Below, piece by piece: positions 1 through 13,300 of a DNA stretch of 60,000 nt (position 1 is its first letter; every line of letters starts with the position of its first letter). Source of the DNA: Liolophura sinensis. Its lineage: Eukaryota > Mollusca > Polyplacophora > Chitonida > Chitonidae. The translations under genes were made by a program, and so were the position numbers. The stretch spans positions 37,003,187-37,063,186 of the forward strand of contig NC_088301.1 of NCBI RefSeq assembly GCF_032854445.1, given 5' to 3'. Below the pieces are notes generated by a model, which was given only the letters and a program-made list of their open reading frames with translations, did not search any database and was not told where the DNA came from.

Positions 1-336
1 TTAAGATGACCAATCATTAAGTGACATAGCCAGACGTGCACTTGACCCCACACAACTATTGGACCCTAATGTCATCACGTAACCAAGATGATCTGTCATT
101 AAGTGACAGCCAGACATTTGTCTGGGCCTATACAGTTATTGGGTACGTACGCTGAAGTCACCAAGTATTAAGATGGTCAATTATTAAGGGACATAGTGAG
201 ACATACACGTGCCTGAGCCTATAAAACTACATAAGTCATCAGATATCCAGATGATCAGTTATTAATTCACACAGCTAGACATGTGTTTTAGGCCTACAAC
301 TATGGTTAACATATGCTGTGGTAATTACATAATCCC
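1..336. repeat. Degenerate tandem repeat, about 83 bp unit, four copies
   Basis: Copies begin near 1, 85, 171 and 250. Shared landmarks in each are aagatgatc/ggtc, a cattaagtgaca-like block, agccagac, and a gtcatca or gtcacc block. The array probably continues beyond the left edge of the window. Confidence 0.7.
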
Positions 337-3273
337 AGTTATCAAATCGTTAAGTCACATGTAGCCAACTAAAAATGTTGAAATCACCATGCAATGTAAA
401 ACATCGTTTAGGGAGAACTTCCGACCATATCATTATTTGCGTGTTGTTACTATTGGTGAAGCACTAAACTAAATCCTTGATTCAAATCCCATATAATTCC
501 ATTTGTCACAAAATCGCTGCTGCTGAATACACAGATGATTTTGATTCGTTCGGTCAATCATTCATATTTTGATGCACCCTCGGGTCCATCTCCGACAACC
601 TTACATCGTCGTAGCCACCGAAACCTGATCAAATAGTATGGCTTGGACTGACTCATCATCCTGTTTGTCTTCTCAGGCATTGATGAACTGGTATGTTCAC
701 TGTTATCGATCGGCTGACCATGACATTTGCTTCTCTGATGTATTGCCTAATGTAAAGTGTTATGGAGACGAATGTTTTCCCGAACCAATGATATGTATTA
801 TATCGGGAACAAACATAAAACAGGTTGACTCGTTGGTTGGTGGATAACTCCATCCAAGGCCGTTAGTTGACGTTTCAAACCAATTTCCCTGAAATATTTC
901 AATCCTCATGTATTCTACGCGGATGCAAGGCTTACATTTTCATTGATACGAGTATTAGAACATGAAAATTATACAGTATTTTGACTTTGTTACGTAAGAA
1001 ATAAGAGTTTTAGAGTGAATTGAACTTTGACTTTATCTAAGATCGCTTCGTGATCCAGGGGCCCGAAGTGTTCAGAAAAAAACATCAGTTTTCGCCGGTT
1101 AAGTAACAACTCCCCTGACTTAAAAAGACGTAGAGGTACGGTCCCTTTGTATTATAAAGGTGCACTAAGCCAATCCATCCAGGGGCCTCTTGCACAAAGT
1201 GATGTAGGCTATAAAGTGTGATTGTAACTACCATGGTGACATGTTAAAACATATGTTGCCATGGTAAACAAAGACGATTTTAACTACCACCGTCCATAGT
1301 AACGTACACATGCTTTAACAGGTGTTATTTAAAACATTTGCACAGATATTACTTTTTGGATCCCTCGAAATCAATTTCATTGGTCCGAGCGCATGGGGCA
1401 ATGGTGAAGACAATACTTTGACAGACTTCTTTGACAGTTATAATTCTTGCAAGAGGAGGACCCTTCTCAAGGATTGCTTTGTCTTGGGATAATACATTCA
1501 TACGGCATTTCCCACAAACCTTTTAGGAAACAATGGGTAATAAATAAAAAAAAAATAAAAAAAAATAAAAAAAAAAAAAAAAAACTTTGCATAAACTGTC
1601 TTAAAAATATCAAAAATTTATAAATAAAAAGAATAAAATCACATTTGATGGTAAGCACCACTTTATTTGTGAATGATGTTTTTTGACCACCTTTGTATTA
1701 TGCAGTTGGGTCCAAAGACAGCACAAGAGACTAAACATCTAAACATGTTGATAAAATGCACATGAAATAGAACGAAACAACGCACCATTACAATTATTCT
1801 CAACACGAACACATCACATTAAATACAGTATGGCATCCAACCAATTTTGGTCCTCCAAACAAAGTTAATTACTTCATAAGATAGCAGCATCATTATAGCT
1901 ATAAATTGGTAACAGTACATGGGAATTTTTTTTTTTAAGAAGTTTTTCTTTGTTCTTTTTTCTCTTCCATTGGGGCAGGTTATAGGGAAGAAATTCACCT
2001 TATTTGGCAAAGTGCACTGAACAATGAATAGATTTACATATATAGATCATGTGTAAGTAAAGGCCACAGTCACATTACATTAATCTATCCTGTCTTTCCT
2101 CACCTTTCAATTTGGCAGATTTTCCAAAGAAGCCCATTTATATGCCATACACAACTTCAAGCCATATACCACAATATCATGACAAACATTTTAATAGTCA
2201 TTTTGAGTGAGACTGTTGGATAAAATTGTACAATAAAACAAACACTGTAAAACGAATCATTCCATAACCCAAGTTTGCTGCTTTTCTTTTTTTTTTTTTC
2301 TTTCTATTTCCTGTTGAAGTCACAAATAAAACAAGTAAAACATGGTGGATTTTGTGTACATAAAGGTATTCCTTGTGACAAGCTAGAGAAAGGTTGGTCT
2401 GCATTCACTATAAATTTGCTAGAAACATGTGTTATATGTATACTGTTAACAATAAAAATGCTGATAAATACACTGACCGATCAAAAAATTCTAAGAACTG
2501 CAAACATGCACCACTAGCATGCAAGACAGTATTGGGAGAATTCCTGTCAAAAATGCTGAATTTGGAGTATAATGAACATTTAAAAAAATCTTTCAGCTTG
2601 AAAAATAGCCATGAAAAATACAAATATTGCACTGAGCAAGGAGTATTGTAGCAAAAACAAATCAAATGGAGAAAAATATTAGAAAATGGACAGATAGCAA
2701 TGGCAAGGTTTAACTTGAAGAATACAAAAAGGGGCATACCCTAAATGATTGCCAAAAAGTTACAAGAATAGAAACATTTACCACAAATATAGAAGTTCGA
2801 ACCATATAAAAATATAAGTGCACCATGACAATAGGCAATATTGAGAAAGTTTGATAGTGAGCTATAGTGCAACATATGCAATGCAATAACATAGCTATCC
2901 AAAATCAGCAGACGCACATTTGATTCTACAGCAAATAATAGCATTAACAATAAAACTTGCCAAGTATATTTTATTTTGATTATTGGTAATTTGAAGCAAA
3001 AACAATTGGACTCAACTTTGTAGAGATTCATGAAAAAATAAAGCTGCAAATATAAAATGTTTTTAACCTGTAATGGTAATAAATCACAAAATACGCAAAT
3101 CAATACTGAGAGTTATCAATGACATAATACAATATTCTTTTTTCATCTTCCTTCTAATCTTGACTCAATGACGAAATATTCATAGATTTTTTTTTCATAG
3201 CAGATGTTTTACAAATACACAACACATAGTTACCTCAGCAGAGCTTTTGAACATGTATATTAAAACTAGCCCA
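337..3273. other. Distal region beyond gene A, no gene seen
   Basis: Only short frames without recognisable domains. Contains a small palindromic repeat near 1190-1330, A-rich tract 1548-1583, and AT-rich unique-looking sequence. Confidence 0.5.
1188..1330. repeat. Small palindromic dispersed repeat (MITE-like)
   Basis: Begins ggggcctcttgcacaaagtg, a start typical of short palindromic elements, and contains the imperfect inverted repeat taccatggtgacatg...catatgttgccatggta at about 1231-1269. Boundaries approximate. Confidence 0.4.
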
Positions 3274-3279
3274 TTTATT
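3274..3279 (-). promoter_or_regulatory. Candidate polyadenylation signal of gene A
   Basis: AATAAA on the minus strand about 90 nt beyond the stop codon. It is the first canonical hexamer I see downstream, implying a short 3' UTR. Cleavage site not determinable from sequence alone. Confidence 0.5.
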
Positions 3280-3367
3280 TGCTTAAGAACAAAATGTTGC
3301 CATTTGATGAGATGACTTTACGCTGCAGTTTTGATTTCAAATGGTTTTATAATTAGAAACAAAATGG

Positions 3368-3761
3368 TTACTGAGGATCATTTTCTGGGCTTCGGGTAAC
3401 TTTGATTTCTACTTCCGCTTTTGGGAGATTTTCATCAGCTTCCTTTTGTCCCGCCTCTTCTGAGGCGACTTCTCCCTCGGCTGGTTTCGCTTCATTTTCA
3501 GCTGGCTTGGTCTCAGTCTCAGCCGGCTTGGTTTCTGCGTCTGATGGTTTACCATCCCCTTCTGAGGGCTTCTCCTCATTTTCTGCAGCTTTAGCATTGT
3601 TGGCAGCAGCTGCGGCTTCCTTCTTCTCCTTCAAGGCCTGTTCTTTCTTCTCCTGCTCTGCTTGGAGGGCTGCCTTCTTTCTCTCCTCTTCCTGGATGCA
3701 GATTTTCTTTAATTCTGGACCATCCACTCGGGCAAATGTTGGCACAATTTCAGGCTGGCAT
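3368..3761 (-). CDS. Gene A exon 12: last domain strand and charged repeat tail
   Basis: Acceptor TTCTGTACAG; stop TAA at 3370-3368. CQPEIVPTFARVDG matches the VHCQLVRLFARG terminus of CERK. It is followed by an Arg/Lys/Glu/Ala helix likely to form a coiled coil (EEERKKAALQAEQEKKEQA) and by degenerate KPAExE repeats rich in Pro, Glu and Ala. Gene B ends only about 20 residues after the same domain, so this tail of about 108 residues is specific to A. Confidence 0.93.
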
Positions 3762-4266
3762 CTGTACAGAAAAAAAGAAGTTATACACCAGAGCCATGTA
3801 GCTGCAAGGAAGCATTTGAAACCCAAATACTTAACTCTTCTGAGTAGTTACACAAGTAGATGATTTATTACAATTACAGCCCAAAAAAGGATAAAAAAGT
3901 TGACTATATTTGAAAGATGTATTTAAATATTCTTTTTATGTGTAAAAATACTGCACTGATGTCTCTGACTGTCACTCTATAGTATAAGTATGTTTGAAGT
4001 TCTGAACGCCCTTCAAAATTATCAGTTCAGAAGAACCCAAAATGAGAACTTATGATATTTTACCATAATATCACGGCTGAGAAGAACAAATTTTATTTAC
4101 TGAAAAGCAGCAATTTTTAAGAATACTAAAATTTGTAAGAAGTATATTTTTTGGCCTGTTCTTCAAATTATTTAGAGGTTTATTATGAAGCAGCTGTGAT
4201 CTGTACATATTGAGGCCAAATTGCTTTTGTAGCATGTAGAGTAAATAAGAACACACATACACACGG

Positions 4267-4332
<66 letters not shown>

Positions 4333-7300
4333 TATACATATATATATCATATCATATATATATATATATATCAAAATGACAAGAACATAATTCTCGTGTG
4401 CAATTACACTTACCTGACTTCAAAATGAGGCTCAGGGCAGTACAGCATATCTCCATCCCAATCAATTGCATTGGCTTTAGAGGAATGCCTCCATTCTCCT
4501 ATAGCTTTGATGTTAAAAGCCTTCACCCCCAAGATTTTGGCAAAGCCAGATTCGGTAAAACACTGAAATGCATACCATCATGTTTATTTAATGCCACGAA
4601 AGTATCAATTAATATTTGTTTCACATGTGGTATTAATTTAATTCGTTATTTTTTGTTTTTGTTTAGTGTTTCCAAAATGACAACTCAATTTAAAGTTGAT
4701 TTATAGAGTGAAAAAAAATGTCTTAAAAATATAACTGTCGCCACTTAGATTTATTTCTGCCTCTCTTCCAAAATAGCTAAAATTATATTAGTCGTTGTCT
4801 TTTCTTTTAATGGTATTGCATGCACCCACCTTTTAGCCAATGTACCTACAACTTTTTTCAATTAATACATTAAGGCATCTTATGGATGTGTTGGCTAACC
4901 TTTCTGAGCTCTCCCTTCTGCAACCTGCGCATGTGCTTGGCATGTTCAATACGACCACATGGCTGAGTGATAGTCAGTCCCAGTACAGATGGATCCACAC
5001 TCTCCTCCACCATATACAGACGACTGTAATCCAGCTTGTCCACTCGGCTAAGGAAACAGTCAATTCCGATGAACTTTCCGCACACTCTCTTCCAACCTGG
5101 AAAACAAACAGATGTTGAAATTACATATTACCAGTAGAAATCATCAAAATGGCAATAACTGGAAATGTGACTAATGTTGACAGTATTGGTTGCAAGAGGG
5201 TAAGATGTAAAACCAGAAACTCTTATCAAATAATGACAGCTTCACATTTCATAATTTAACACGTGATGCACAAAGCTGCAGGCAACGTAGTATGATATGG
5301 GCTGGTCAGTTAACAACGTATATGGGCTGACCAGGTCTAATAGCATCGTGCATTATTTGTTATATTATTTTGTATTTCTCTTTACAGTGTTTGACTGGGA
5401 ATTCATCTTGATTCAAGGAAGCATTGTCATGCAAATGATATACTTGTATTCAAAACAAATCTAAACTAAGGTATAGTTGTGTATTACATTGTAATCTTTA
5501 CATTGTAATCTTTAACCAGTTCATTTCACAAAAACTATACACCTTATACTAACAGTTCTACCCAAAATGACATATACACTGGTCCAGAACAAGATTACTT
5601 GGTACAAATGTTGACCGGATGAGTATCAAAGCAGCATGCCCGGTTTCTTGTTGGACCCTTGAGCCTCAAAACAGCATGCTGGGTTTCCTGTGGGTAACCT
5701 CATACTTTACCTTCTGGTAGTGGATCCTCAGCGGCCTCCTCCTCCTGTCCTACAGCTGCTTCACCTCCCTTCTCACCCTCGGTCGACTTAATCTCTGCAG
5801 CGTCCGATTTTGGCTGCTCTGAACTGGCCTCCCCAGTGGCCTCGCCAGCGTTGCCGCCATCAGCCTGACCAGTGCTCTTCTCTTCGGTATTAGAAACCTC
5901 TGCCTGGTCCGCACTTTTCTGCCCATTGTCTGTGCCCTCGGCGGGACTGGTAGCTTTCTGCTCTGTGTCAGCCCCTTCAGCCTGGTCGGCGCTCTTCTGT
6001 TCAGCATCGGTGCCTTCAGCCTGATTGGTCACTTTCTGTTCTGCATCTGCACCACCAGCTGCCGGAGGGTCAACACTCGACCCTTTGTTGTTGACTTTTT
6101 CGGGTTTGATTTCTGACAGGATTTCAAAATCTGCACGACTGCAAGAAGGGCAATATTCTTTTAACAGATACCATAGAAGAAGGCTAAATGGAATTACAAA
6201 TGTCCACACCTACAGTCAATGTGTTTCATCAGTTTTTACTACAGGTTATGTTAACATAGTCCATATGGCACAATGTAACAGAGACAAGGTTTACTGTCCC
6301 TGGAGTTAACACAACATAATACAGGAGTGACCAACATTGCATGTACGTACACCAAAAGAGCTTATACTGTAATTCAACTTTTTCGCATGTTTGCAAGGTG
6401 TTTATTCAAGCATATTCTGAAGGCATTATTCTGTGTAGACTATGAATGAAATCACACTTTTCGTGAAGCCCTGAAATAGGCCAATCCAACTAATATAGTT
6501 TTGTCTCCAAAATCGAATTAAATATGTGCAAAAATGCACAGAAAGTTGCTCTTTCATATGAAAAAAGATTGAGAATTATAAAAGGGTAAATCCTTAACAT
6601 TTCAAATTACAAACTCTGACAAACTCTTATCACTTAAACACTCAACACTAATTTATAATACATGTACTTGTCACTTTAACATGTCATTCATATCATTTTT
6701 ATTGTGCTCCTTATGTTGTCCATCCTATGTAACATTAAAACATACCAAGTTCTCCTGCTCATACCAGGAGTTTGGTTATGCAGATGTGGAAAAAAAGGTG
6801 ATAAACTGAAGAAACTCTTATGGTATCAATAGCTGAAAAAGGAAGGTGTAAACTGGTGTAGATTGTGTTTTTCAAACTATTTTACCTTTCTTCATCTCCA
6901 GGCAAGTAATCTAGCTGCACTTCAGCAGCTTTGCGCTTCACCAAGGTTATAAAAGCAACAGCTGTCATAAAAAAAAAAACAGAACAAAACATTAATACGA
7001 ATTACAAGTGCTTGCCTTGATCATTAGTGTAGGCTCATGTTGGACTTAAATCAAACAATGTGGAGTTCAAATGGCTCCTACAAATTCTACAGCAGCCAGT
7101 TTTCCAGATGTCCAAAACTTACACCAGGTAAGCACAGATTTCAGTTATTTAAGGTTAGCCTAAACTTCTCATTTTTGCAAGTATGGCTTTAAATTCCTAT
7201 TGTCAAACCTACCACTTCCAAATGTCTGTAAAACGTGCAAAATTTACAGCTGGTCTATATTGAGGGTTTTAAACAGAATTTCAGTACATGAGGCTAACTT

Positions 7301-10300
7301 AAAAGTTAATTATTAACCACAATTTTAAGAAATTCTCATACAGATGTCACTTTTGCTTCTTCCACCGTAAACACATGCATAAAAGATTCTAGGCGACAGA
7401 CTACTTACCAAGGTAACGGGCTGGCCCTGCCCACCTGTTGTTCTCCATAATCTCCATGATTTGGGAGAGGAAACCATAACCTATTAGAAGGTAGGAGTAA
7501 GCCAACAGTTTCTCCCCACAGTGAATCATAGCTACGCTTCTACGACGACTGTCGCCTTAAAGGGAAAAAAGAACAGAAAAATTAAACATCAAAAAGGTAA
7601 TAGACATGTACAGCAATGTGAATTTATAAAATTCCAGGGCTGTCCTGTTTCAAATTTCAAAGACTTCATATTAAATATATTTTATTTATGAATACAGCAG
7701 ATTGTTGGATGAATGAGTTTCCCAAAAAACATTTTCCTTCAAGTATCTTGTAAGCTGCTAGGAAATTGGGAATCTTTTCACTGTATTTTGCAAAAATATT
7801 CCACCAATGGTGTTCTTAAATTTATAAATATTACACAATAAATGTTTAAGTAATATGTCCAAATACGCTAAACTTGGTGTCCAGATTTTTCCAGAGCCTG
7901 AGACATGGTAATACAGACTTTTAATTTCAAGTCAGTATTAAGTAAACATGTAATCTTCTACTCGAACGGAACCTCACTGAGATGAGGTAACATCTTCTCT
8001 TACCTAGAGCAATGACAAGGGCAGCAGTGGCCACATCTCTGCTGTAGGTCAATCCAATCTGCTGTCCATTCCCGGAACCTGGCCAAACATAAAAAGAACA
8101 GTATTAATAGAACATAACATTACAAAAGAGTCCTCAACATCTGGCGATGTTACAGGTGAAATCTATTATAAAATAAATGAATTACTTCATACAGGAAGAA
8201 ATAAAGTTTCATGTTAATTTATGGTATCTTAACTGTTGGTTAATGTTGCAGTCTGGGGTTTACGCCTGTGTAATGCTACCAAAGAGCTCACCTGTAAGCA
8301 GACTGGAGCAAAACTTCGACTCAGTGCATAAAGTGCTTAAACATTTACTTAAGCCTGGGATTAAGATAGACGGAGGGATATGAAGCTCTATTGTTCTCTC
8401 TCATCCAGGCTTGAGAATCATGCCTTCGCTTTGCTTGAAAACTCGGCAGTCCGAGACTTCACGAGATTAACTCACCAGCCCCAGAAATGTAAGGAAGACA
8501 TTGCTTAATCTTTGCCGTAAAACGATCAAAATACCCCTGGAGTCGTCAACCAGATCCACAAAAGGTTACTGAGTTCAGTGTAGTACATGTTTGCTTACAT
8601 ATTAATTCAATTGTCATGAATTCAATGGGTAATTACCGCCAAAATTAATTCTTCATTACTTGTGGTATGGTCAAAATTGTTGTCAAAATGGCGTCTTCTG
8701 GAATGACTTGATCTAGCCAAGGGGTCATTTTTCAGTTTTATTCAAAGTAAAGTAACATCAGTCCAGCCCCACCAAACTTGAACAACGCAGCCTTTTAATC
8801 AACGTGATTTCGGAAAATGTGCCTATAGTAAATATAGGTTTGTATTACAGTTTGCTGCAGTATTTCTCTTGTTGAAAATGTCCAAAAAATAAAACTTTCA
8901 AATTTTCCTTTGAGTTTTGAGTCTTCACCCTATACCTTTAAAGTTTAAAAGAAGACTCAAATTTTGTTTCGTTAAGGCACTGAACTCTTGTAGCACTTTC
9001 ATCACACTGTTGCGCATGTAAAATTAAATGTTGGTAGCGCTACCGTTGACACAAATGAAAAAAAAAAAAAAAACACACAATGGAAATCACACTTAAGAAT
9101 TGCAACGTTCTGTTTGTCCAATAAACTGATCAAGATGACTCGTCCTGAGTAACCATGCCCAGTGACAAAAATCTGGTAAATTGCAGATTGTTATTGTCAT
9201 ATAAATAACTTTAAGTCTACGATGTTCATTCTCAATGGCATCAAAAAAAAAAATATTAAAGAAAGAAAAAAAGCGCATTTTATTAACACTGAATAGTCAT
9301 TTTTGGATGTCTTCTTTTAAATAATTTCTTTATTATAAATTTTTTTTTTTGAAACATTCTGAACAGCTGTAAGAACTCGACCATTTTGTTGTAATTTCTA
9401 ATTCCAGAGAGCAATCCTGCACATACATGCAAATGTTCAGTAATTAAACTATTTAATCTAAGGGGAGAGAAGGAAACAGTTCGATGAAAATATGCCATTC
9501 AGGTCCAACTGAAATACTGCTGATTTTCATGTGAATAGTGAAGCAAAATTTGTACTCATTAGATCTGAGCTTAAATGCTGATTTTACATTTTAGTCCTCT
9601 CTGTTATTGTTAACTGTCTTTACAAAACAATTTTTTTTTTCTTTTGTAGAGTTGATTACTTATGCCTCGAAAATCCAGAAGGAAAAAGGCAATTGGCCAT
9701 TGCCAACCAAACTGTACCCTGTCCAAGCCGAACTGAACTCAGATGTCATCCTTGCTCAATGGGTACAATAAGGAGCGGCTTCTTAATTCTCTAATTTAGA
9801 CAAAGCCATTCTCTAATTTACTAAAATGACCATAACACTTCAGACTCTTCATAACTCTTCTGGAATAAGGAACCCATTCTGAGTGACACAGAATTTTTTA
9901 TGCGTTATCTTCTTTCTATATGATCAGAACCGGTTCATCTGATGCTCACATTTAAAAATTGTGAAACGATTCTTCGCAAGTTAAATATTCTGCGCAAAAA
10001 AACATATCAGTCAAAGAACATGCAGATGCCTGCAGCAAGGTTTTTAGTGTTATGAACACTAGGATTTATTTCAAACATGGATCAAGACAGAGAAATACAT
10101 TAAATGATAGCAAATTAGTAATACATAGGCAAAAACGCTTTCGGCAAGTATAAAACATGAAAACAATTTTTAAAATATATTTGATTCGTGTTTTATTTAT
10201 TTATTTATTTTATTAGATTGGTGTACTCAAGAATACTGCACTTGTATGACAGTGGCCAGCATTAAGGTAGGAGGAAAAAATCAGGGCTAAAAATTTGCTT

Positions 10301-13300
10301 TATAAGATATAATCTTTGTCTGATATGGAGTCTGTGATATATAAAATTGAAAATTAAGATGGTGTGTATACCATAAATCTTCAATCTTTTCTACCACTAA
10401 AGCACTTTTTCCAGAGAAATCTATGCAATGCAAATGTTGCTAAAAATGATTTGTCTGTGTGACTAAATTATATACACACAATTTTTGAAGATAAACAAAA
10501 TACGGTTTTGATTTAAGACAGTCTATATGAAGATGCGAACAGTGGCGGGCGATTTAACCTAGCCGGCATTATGGCAACAGGTGTGTTGACAATATTCATC
10601 AGGTCTGTCCGGGCAGAAGACACCGGCTCACTCTAGCAACCGACGATAGTTCCTGAAGAAGTCTACACATGTCTGGGCTTGCCGTGTGCTGCCTAGAATT
10701 TGTGGCACCACTGCACAGGCTAAAACAATAGCGAGTCAAACACCATGGGCTCTAACAGCGGAATTTCATATCTCTCCTTATCTTAATCCTAGCTTAAACA
10801 TGGATTTCAATTCATGTTAAGGTCATGAATTTTGTACTTTACATTATTTACTTTGATCAGGTGAGATAACACTGGGGGGAAAACAAAATAAAGTGGCAAT
10901 CGATTATAAAACAGCATTATGGCCCTTAGCAAAAATCAGGATTGAACTGTTGTATTTTTTCCCCTGAGTGTGTTTTTCAAAGGTTTTAACAGGAAACTAT
11001 TCTTAAGTGCAGCTTCAAACGTCACAAAGATTTACATTAATTGCACACAATTTGCTGAATTGGGTGTGCAACTGCCAAAGGTAACAGTGACGAATGCTTC
11101 AACGCCATAGGGAAACATGCTTTTGCTTCTCCACTATGCCCACATGTGTGATGCTCACTTGAAACAGCTATATTTAGCTAATACACTGAGTATTCTGTTT
11201 TCATGTGAGCGGATTCTATTGTTCTGTCTAACATGAACCAACGAAAAATTTTTGTTCACGTTTATGCAGATGGTTTATTAATCAAAACATTTTATTTATG
11301 TATTTATTTATTTGATTGGTGTTTTACATCATACTCAAGAATATTTCACTTATGTGTTAAAGTACAAAAGTGACTTACCTGTAGGAATCATGCCATGTCT
11401 AATAGAGGGAGACTGCAGAACTGTAGTAGGTGTTACTTCCTCCACCCCACCCTCCTTCATGGTCTTCTCCAGCAGAGCTGAACTCACTTCAGTATGGGTG
11501 CCATCTCCTCCCACTGACACAATGCTGAAATACAGAGCCACCACATACAGATCAGACAGTAAAACACGCTCATGTATACCCAAACATGAGAATAAGACAG
11601 GTGTAAAAGTTTGAAATTTTACCAAAATAGTCCAGAAAATGTATGAACCTTTTTTTTTCCTTCACAAAATAATATCTTTTTTCTCCAGTTACACAAATAT
11701 GTAAAGAATGATGATGCACTGACATTATGTTTCAAACCTAAATTTATAACATGTTTATTTGGATATATTTCATACTGAGAGCACTGTTTAAGAGCCAAAA
11801 CATTTCATGAAGCCTTAAAGTTCAAGCCACAAAATCAAACTGTAATTATGAAAGTATTAATGATAATAATTAACTCTGCCCATCAAAACAAGCTGATACC
11901 AAGCCACCCAACACCACAGTGCAAGAAAACCACAGTGCAAGACTTTGTACCACCCTCCACATTTCTAGGAACCACTGTTTAAACTGGTCTATCTGCCCAA
12001 GTATTACGATAGTTACATGTAAAATTAGAAATATCTCAACACCTCCATATTAAATCATAAAAGGGAAAGTGATCCAAAACTGTAGTTAAAAGCATTTCTC
12101 TTATGAACTACTTATTTAATGACTTTGGACTTCTCCAAAAGTAAATTCATAGCTGTTTCACTAAAAGGATATTTTTCTTATTGACTTAAGGGAGTTCATT
12201 TTCAGGGGAGATAATTCTGTCAGCAAAAGCATCCCACTTGATTACACTCATATTAAAGTGAAAGACAGCACCTGACTAATGTTTATGTCCACTGACAGAA
12301 TACCATTCAAAGAATCTTAAACCAGTATTAAATATTTTTTAACGATTTTTTTAACCCAGTAAAAGTTTATTGAACCTTCATCTTAACACAGCTTCAGCAT
12401 GTTTCCATTATCGACAGTAAGGTGACACCTTTACTCTAGCTCTCTAACGTCGAAGGCATTTTCCATACAATAGTCTCAGTGGCCTATGGCAGATGAAAGT
12501 TGTGGACTTTGGCAATGAAGTCCAAGTGATAAATATAATTTTCTCAGAAATTGGACACACTGGAAGAATATTTCTTCCAAAATTACAATAGGATTGTTGT
12601 ACTACTACATTCATACTCAATTCAAATGGAAATAAATCTAAGCACCACTGAGGCTGAACTAGGCATTTGACTGTCACTAGATTTTATGCTTCAATTTTGT
12701 ACCGGTGGCTTCTAAGATGAAAGCAATGCTGAACGAGTTATTGTTGACATCAGAGAAAGCAACTCGGCTTTCAACAATTTTACTGTATTTTTTAAAAGAA
12801 AACAGAAAAACATCCCTTGTATGCGAGAAAGATGAAAGAGTAAAATTTAAATTTTCCCTTGTAGAAAAAAAATGATATCGTAAGATTTAATTAATTTTAA
12901 GAGTTGTTGGGTGAGATGCCGTCTTCTCATTCCCATAAACATTCGGCATCCCTTAGATCTAGATAGCTCTACACCTTCACTAACATTACCAGTTAGCTAA
13001 AATGAACGACAAAAAATATATACGAGGAGATGAATGCGGCTTGGGTCGAGACAGCATGCTACTGTCTGACATAATTTATGATACCATCGTTGAATATTAC
13101 ACGTCTTGTAAATCAACTGATTTTACGTCTATGGTGGCCCGTAAATAATACAGACCTGCCTCACAACGCTTTGTGCAATGGCCCTTTGGTTACACAACTA
13201 AATCATTGTAAACGATCTCAAAATGTTGTCTTACGCAGTAGTTCTGGCTTATCATATGTCACTTCATGGAGTAAACAGGGAGTGAGTGAGTGAGTGCTTG

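Larger units (their letters stand above)
8079..11378 (-). other. Gene A intron 5 (3.3 kb)
   Basis: No gene within. Holds two degraded SINE tails (10196-10285, 11290-11356) and A/T homopolymer tracts around 9059 and 9340. Remaining sequence shows no structure I recognise. Confidence 0.6.

Noticed and set aside
3402-3863. 153-codon plus-strand frame rich in Ser/Phe/Ala
   Set aside because: Antisense shadow of gene A exon 12, whose frame, splice site and homology are clear.
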